A stretch of 8,384 bases of DNA from Promethearchaeota archaeon (GTDB lineage: Archaea > Asgardarchaeota > Lokiarchaeia > Sigynarchaeales > SOKP01): the NCBI GenBank assembly GCA_019057775.1, contig JAHLWT010000172.1:1-8384 (forward strand). Direction: 5' to 3'. Position 1 is the first letter of the stretch. Every line of letters begins with the position of its first letter. The translations under genes and the position numbers were made by a program. The notes beneath the pieces were generated by a model that was given only the letters and a program-made list of their open reading frames with translations, was not told where the DNA came from and did not search any database. Positions 5,950 through 8,384 of this stretch are shown here, in pieces.

Positions 5950-6463
5950 TAGACGTCCTCCTTTTAATGATAATAAATCTTTCTTTTATTTCATTAAATT
6001 TAAGCTCTTTCCACTTTCCAAGGCCAATATGTTCCCATGTACTACACTGTAAGAGATTCCTTAATCCACCTTTACAGAAGTCTGGTACAACTATAGAAAA
6101 AAGACCTATAATGAAGGTAACAGGAAAATTATCATCTGTGTGAGAATGAAAAGCACCACCAGGATGAGTGTGCACTTGAGAGATAATAACCTCTTTCCTC
6201 TGCTCAAGAAGAATATTTATTCTTTGTGATTCATATAGAGGAACATCAAAGCTTATTGGTGTGGAGTATTGTTGTGGATGTATACAATTTTTTATTATAG
6301 CTGTATGTTTCTCAAGTCTTATTCCAGACCACAATACCATTCCTTCGTGCCTTCGTAATCCATGTTTCCGAAGGTATTCTTCCGTCTCACGAAGAATATA
6401 TTGTGGAATAAACACCTTATTTAGCTTAAACTTTCTATATAGATTTTGATTATTTTTTTTCAT
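5939..6463 (-). CDS. JAMM/JAB (Mov34-MPN) zinc isopeptidase-like protein
   Basis: This 174-residue protein is a single JAB domain. It has the JAMM glutamate E40 in RRHEGMVLW, then HTHPGGAFHS with H98 and H100, S107 and D110 (D111 adjacent). The spacing is H-x-H-x6-S-x2-D, one residue shorter than the textbook x7. SIVVPDFCKGG (123-133) is a strand seen in prokaryotic JAB proteins. The inferred role is to cut the ubiquitin-like protein from targets, since the Gly-Gly end of the tag is already exposed and needs no maturation. No signal peptide is present, so it should act in the cytoplasm. It starts 58 bases after the ubiquitin-like gene with AAGAGG (6471-6476) as ribosome site and overlaps the E1-like gene, so it belongs to the same operon. 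RadC-type DNA repair proteins also use this fold, but the neighbours favour a deconjugase. Confidence 0.82.
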   Translation of the reverse strand: MKKNNQNLYRKFKLNKVFIPQYILRETEEYLRKHGLRRHEGMVLWSGIRLEKHTAIIKNCIHPQQYSTPISFDVPLYESQRINILLEQRKEVIISQVHTHPGGAFHSHTDDNFPVTFIIGLFSIVVPDFCKGGLRNLLQCSTWEHIGLGKWKELKFNEIKERFIIIKRRTSNEY

Positions 6464-6478
6464 AAAAAAACCTCTTGG

Positions 6479-6511
6479 AAAAACGTGGGGCGGGCTCTAA
6501 CAGCCCACCCC
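6479..6511 (-). terminator. Terminator or attenuator between ubiquitin-like and JAMM genes
   Basis: In the minus-strand transcript, GGGGUGGGCU (6511-6502) pairs with AGCCCGCCCC (6496-6487) around a 5-nt loop. All 10 pairs form if one G-U pair is allowed. On the opposite strand that pair becomes a C-A mismatch, which shows the structure is meant for this direction. Five T residues (6483-6479) follow after three bases. The stem begins 10 bases after the ubiquitin-like stop codon. Partial termination here would give much ubiquitin-like protein and less protease and E1. Confidence 0.7.
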
Positions 6512-6521
6512 CTTCATAAAC

Positions 6522-6824
6522 TCATCCACCCCGATGCTGGAACAGTAGGTCCAGTACAGCCTTATCAGGAATCTCATAGTCCTTTAAAGATTTTCCGAGA
6601 TCGGTTAGGTCTAGGGTCCCATATCGGAGATAAGGCAAGTCATTTGCGGGTGGTTGGAGTCCGTATCTTTCCTTAAACTCCCTAAGAGTTTCATCCAACA
6701 CCTTTTTTATCTTTTGATGAATGTTAAACTCTAACCCTACAGATTGTCCGCCGTGCCTTACTGTAAGGGAAATTCTATTTTTCTCCTTACCGGGGTAGTT
6801 TTTCTCTACATCTTCTTTTGGCAT
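6522..6824 (-). CDS. Ubiquitin-like beta-grasp modifier ending in Gly-Gly
   Basis: This 100-residue protein has a charged N-terminal extension (1-16) and then a beta-grasp order: strand RISLTVRHGG (17-26), strand QSVGLEFNI (27-35), helix KIKKVLDETLREFKERYG (38-55), and late strands around LRYGTLDL (66-73), then LGKSLKDYEIPDKAVLDLLF (76-95). The LxDY-x-IxD-x-AxLxL ending resembles ubiquitin. The chain ends HRGG directly before the stop, so a mature conjugation tail is encoded. The E1-like and JAMM genes follow in the same operon, which supports a protein-tagging role. A sulfur-carrier role (ThiS/MoaD type) is the alternative. The start is fixed by a nearly perfect anti-SD match GGGAGGTGA (6839-6831). 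A consensus promoter lies upstream under three operator-like palindromes. Confidence 0.85.
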   Translation of the reverse strand: MPKEDVEKNYPGKEKNRISLTVRHGGQSVGLEFNIHQKIKKVLDETLREFKERYGLQPPANDLPYLRYGTLDLTDLGKSLKDYEIPDKAVLDLLFQHRGG

Positions 6825-6868
6825 TACTAATCACCTCCCTTTTCTGAGTTTTTATTATTAACATTAAC

Positions 6869-6897
6869 ATAATAACATGTTCTGCTTGGATTGTCAA
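6869..6897 (-). promoter_or_regulatory. Promoter of the ubiquitin-like operon
   Basis: On the minus strand, consensus TTGACA (6897-6892) and TATTAT (6874-6869) are exactly 17 bp apart. A start near 6862 gives a leader of about 38 nt before the ATG at 6824. The -35 box lies within the right half of the palindrome at 6883-6900, so a bound protein would block it. Confidence 0.75.
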
Positions 6898-6945
6898 GCA
6901 AGATATGCTCTTGCAAGCAAATATTTTGCTTGATTTTCAAAGCAA
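6883..6945. promoter_or_regulatory. Three operator-like palindromes between divergent promoters
   Basis: O1 is TGCTTGGATTGTCAAGCA (6883-6900), O2 is TGCTCTTGCAAGCA (6906-6919), O3 is TTGCTTGATTTTCAAAGCAA (6926-6945). All share TGCT/AGCA half-sites. Centres are 21 and 23 bp apart, about two helical turns, so three dimers could sit on one face of the DNA. O1 covers the -35 of the ubiquitin-like operon and O3 the -35 of the regulator gene. The likely ligand is the XRE protein encoded next door, which would then repress both directions. Confidence 0.7.
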
Positions 6946-6958
6946 CACTGTATATAAT
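6930..6958 (+). promoter_or_regulatory. Promoter of the XRE regulator gene
   Basis: TTGATT (6930-6935) and TATAAT (6953-6958) are 17 bp apart. The start would lie near 6965, about 26 bases before the ATG at 6991. The -35 box is inside palindrome O3, consistent with autorepression. Confidence 0.7.
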
Positions 6959-6990
6959 AAATGTGTGAGTTGGGAGAAAGGAGGTATATT

Positions 6991-7341
6991 ATGGGACAAA
7001 AATTGGCAGAGCTGTTAAGAAAGTGCAGAAACACAAAGGGTTTAACCTTAAGAGAAGTAGAGGGTGGAACAGATATATCTAATGGATATTTAAATCAACT
7101 TGAGAAGAACAATGTAAAGTCACCATCGCCACATAAATTATATATATTAGCTAATTTTTACGAGGTCCCTTACGGGGATTTATTAACAGCAGCGGGATAC
7201 ACTATTCCTAAAAAAGAAAGTACGAAGGGAGAAACGGGGGGCATTGCTTTTAGTTTATTGAAGGATAAAAAAATAACACGAGAAGAAGCAGAGGAGTTAG
7301 TTAAATATCTAAGATTTCTTCGCAGCGAAAAAAGGAAATAA
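6991..7341 (+). CDS. XRE-family helix-turn-helix regulator
   Basis: The ATG at 6991 is chosen over the in-frame ATG at 6961. AAAGGAGG (6977-6984) sits 6 bases before 6991, and the -10 box ends at 6958, so 6961 would lie at or before the transcript start. The product has 116 residues. An N-terminal XRE domain (about 1-65) has MGQKLAELLRKCRNTKGLTL, then LREVEGGTDISNGYLNQLEK as the helix-turn-helix, then HKLYILANFYEVPYGDLL. A helical C-terminal part (KKITREEAEELVKYLRFL) may mediate dimerisation or peptidase contact. It is the probable ligand of the three palindromes upstream and would repress both its own gene and the divergent ubiquitin-like operon. The ImmA-type peptidase gene begins 3 bases after its stop, as in repressor/anti-repressor pairs of mobile elements. 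Confidence 0.85.
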   Translation: MGQKLAELLRKCRNTKGLTLREVEGGTDISNGYLNQLEKNNVKSPSPHKLYILANFYEVPYGDLLTAAGYTIPKKESTKGETGGIAFSLLKDKKITREEAEELVKYLRFLRSEKRK

Positions 7342-7344
7342 TAA

Positions 7345-8262
7345 ATGAGAATTTCAACCGAAAGTTCCCTTACAACTGAAAGTACCTCTGAAATAAAAAA
7401 ACAAGTTAAGCTTCTATTAAAAGCTGCTGGCGTGGGCGATAAACTACCTATTCCAAAGGAAGATATTGTTGCTTGTAGTAAGTTAGTAGAAATTGGACAG
7501 TTAGATTTATCTAAATATAAAGAAAATTGGATGGGGAAAGGATTAAATATCTTAAAAAATGCTCTTTCAAAAATCAGAGGACTTATAGATTTTAAACAAA
7601 AAGTAATATATGTGGATCCAAATATTCACCCGGCACAAAAGACATTTGTTACTTACCACGAAGTATCTCACCGCATTTTACCATGGCACGAAGGAATTTA
7701 TAATCCACATGTGGATACTGATTATTCGATAGATCCAAGAGTATCTACTGGGCTTGAAAGCGAAGCTAATCTTGGTGCTTCTCTAATTCAGTTTCAAATT
7801 GATAGATTTACTAAAGAACTAAAAGATTTTCCTCTTGGATTGGGAAGCGCAATTCACTTAGCACAAAGATATGAAACATCTTTACATTCAACCTTCCGGA
7901 AATATGTTGAGGATAATTACAAGTCATGTGCCCTACTAGTACTTGAAGTATTGGTTGATGGGACTTCTGATAATCAAAAGATGCTTCAATTATGGTACTC
8001 TTTGCAATCATACAAATTTACACTAAATTTTGGCAAGATAGATTGGGAAAAACTATATTTCTCTGGTCATCCTATCTATGATACTGTCCTTTCAGATTCT
8101 TTAGAAAATATTAAGACAGGTGAGATAGTTTTAAAAGATTTATTGGGATTTAAGAAAAAATGTAGAATTGAAGCTTTCTATAATACATTTAATTACTTTG
8201 TGTTAATATTTCCCATTCCTCACTTACCTTTAAGGAAGAAAATAATAATCGTAGATAGTTGA
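7345..8262 (+). CDS. ImmA/IrrE-type zinc peptidase
   Basis: This 305-residue protein carries YHEVSH, with zinc ligands H105 and H109 and catalytic E106, followed by RILPWH. A second acidic block ESEANLGASLIQFQ (138-151) supplies the third ligand (E138 or E140). This is the HEXXH...EAN layout of ImmA/IrrE proteins. Residues 1-90 hold the usual helical N-terminus with IPKEDIVA and the strand KVIYVDP before the metal site. About 150 further residues with hydrophobic strands form a C-terminal part, perhaps the sensor. In known pairs such as ImmA/ImmR the peptidase cleaves the partner XRE repressor on a stress signal. Here that would free the ubiquitin-like operon. The ribosome site AAAGGAA (7331-7337) lies in the end of the regulator gene, so the two are coupled. 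Confidence 0.85.
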   Translation: MRISTESSLTTESTSEIKKQVKLLLKAAGVGDKLPIPKEDIVACSKLVEIGQLDLSKYKENWMGKGLNILKNALSKIRGLIDFKQKVIYVDPNIHPAQKTFVTYHEVSHRILPWHEGIYNPHVDTDYSIDPRVSTGLESEANLGASLIQFQIDRFTKELKDFPLGLGSAIHLAQRYETSLHSTFRKYVEDNYKSCALLVLEVLVDGTSDNQKMLQLWYSLQSYKFTLNFGKIDWEKLYFSGHPIYDTVLSDSLENIKTGEIVLKDLLGFKKKCRIEAFYNTFNYFVLIFPIPHLPLRKKIIIVDS

Positions 8263-8384
8263 GAATACTTCCCCAGGCTTTTTCGACTATTAGTAATAAA
8301 TATAATAAATATAAATGGAGACACATCCCATTTTTTAAAATATAGTTTGAGAATAAAAAAGGGCAGGCTAAGGAAAACGACTTT
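8263..8384. other. Right-edge noncoding stretch with inverted copy of the left-edge sequence
   Basis: No gene and no clear terminator hairpin is seen after the peptidase. The stretch contains AGACACATCC (8319-8328) and ATAGTTT (8342-8348), which are the inverse of GGATGTGTCT (82-91) and AAACTAT (65-71) at the left edge. Confidence 0.45.
8313..8348 (-). repeat. Right copy of the inverted repeat at the window edges
   Basis: On the minus strand this reads AAACTAT, a 13-base A/T-rich gap, then GGATGTGTCT and, after two bases, ATTT, as in the left copy at 65-95. It lies about 50 bases beyond the stop codon of the ImmA-type peptidase gene. Confidence 0.35.

Noticed and set aside
6446..6676. Plus-strand open frame of 76 codons
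   Set aside because: It is antisense to the 3' part of the ubiquitin-like gene and the attenuator, has no ribosome site and shows no domain.
6522..6824. Ubiquitin-like protein as a ThiS/MoaD sulfur carrier
   Set aside because: No thiamine, molybdenum cofactor or sulfur-metabolism gene is nearby, the protein has a longer ubiquitin-like end, and a defence-style regulator controls it. Not fully excluded.
6961..6990. Upstream ATG 6961 as start of the XRE regulator
   Set aside because: It lies 2 bases after the -10 box and has no ribosome site, while AAAGGAGG is correctly placed for ATG 6991.

Overview
The window is AT-rich and looks like an accessory or defence-type region of a low-GC, probably Firmicutes-like bacterium. 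Strong AGGAGG-type ribosome binding sites and sigma-A-like TTGACA/TATAAT promoters support this. The species cannot be named from the sequence. Mobile-element debris (an ISXO2/IS1595-type transposase fragment and a REP-associated tyrosine transposase fragment with repeat ends) and a weak inverted repeat at the two window edges fit a patchwork genomic island.

Layout, left to right. (1) The last 26 codons of an unrecognised gene (2-82). (2) About 700 bases without a convincing gene, holding a candidate extended -10 promoter and a hairpin. (3) A two-gene + strand unit: a 522-residue protein with a central nucleotide- or NAD-binding fold of the nucleoside-deoxyribosyltransferase/TIR-like type (779-2347), then a 59-residue protein (2373-2552), closed by a perfect 17-bp stem terminator. 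(4) A + strand unit: a 260-residue N-terminal-nucleophile hydrolase of the proteasome beta/HslV type (2972-3754), and a basic 72-residue protein that starts inside its 3' end. (5) Decayed mobile elements (3844-4582). (6) A minus-strand operon read 6824 to 4609: a 100-residue ubiquitin-like protein ending exactly in Gly-Gly, a JAMM/JAB metalloprotease, and a 446-residue E1-like activating enzyme. (7) Divergent from that operon, an XRE-family regulator and an ImmA/IrrE-type zinc peptidase.

The centre of interest is the ubiquitin-like operon. Inferred chemistry: the E1 adenylates the Gly-Gly tail of the ubiquitin-like protein, the tail is transferred to a target, and the JAMM protease removes it. 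No E2-like gene is visible. The E1 appears to carry two Rossmann-type halves, of which only the second keeps the catalytic residues. A GC-rich hairpin with a T-run sits right after the ubiquitin-like gene and would let that protein be made in excess over the enzymes. The 166-bp gap between the operon and the regulator holds back-to-back promoters and three related TGCTT/AAGCA palindromes spaced 21 and 23 bp apart, placed over both -35 boxes. Together with the ImmA-type peptidase this suggests a repressed operon that is released when the peptidase acts on the XRE protein. An orphan proteasome-like hydrolase and a TIR/deoxyribosyltransferase-like protein in the same 8 kb make the whole island a defence candidate, but the sequence does not show that the modules work together.
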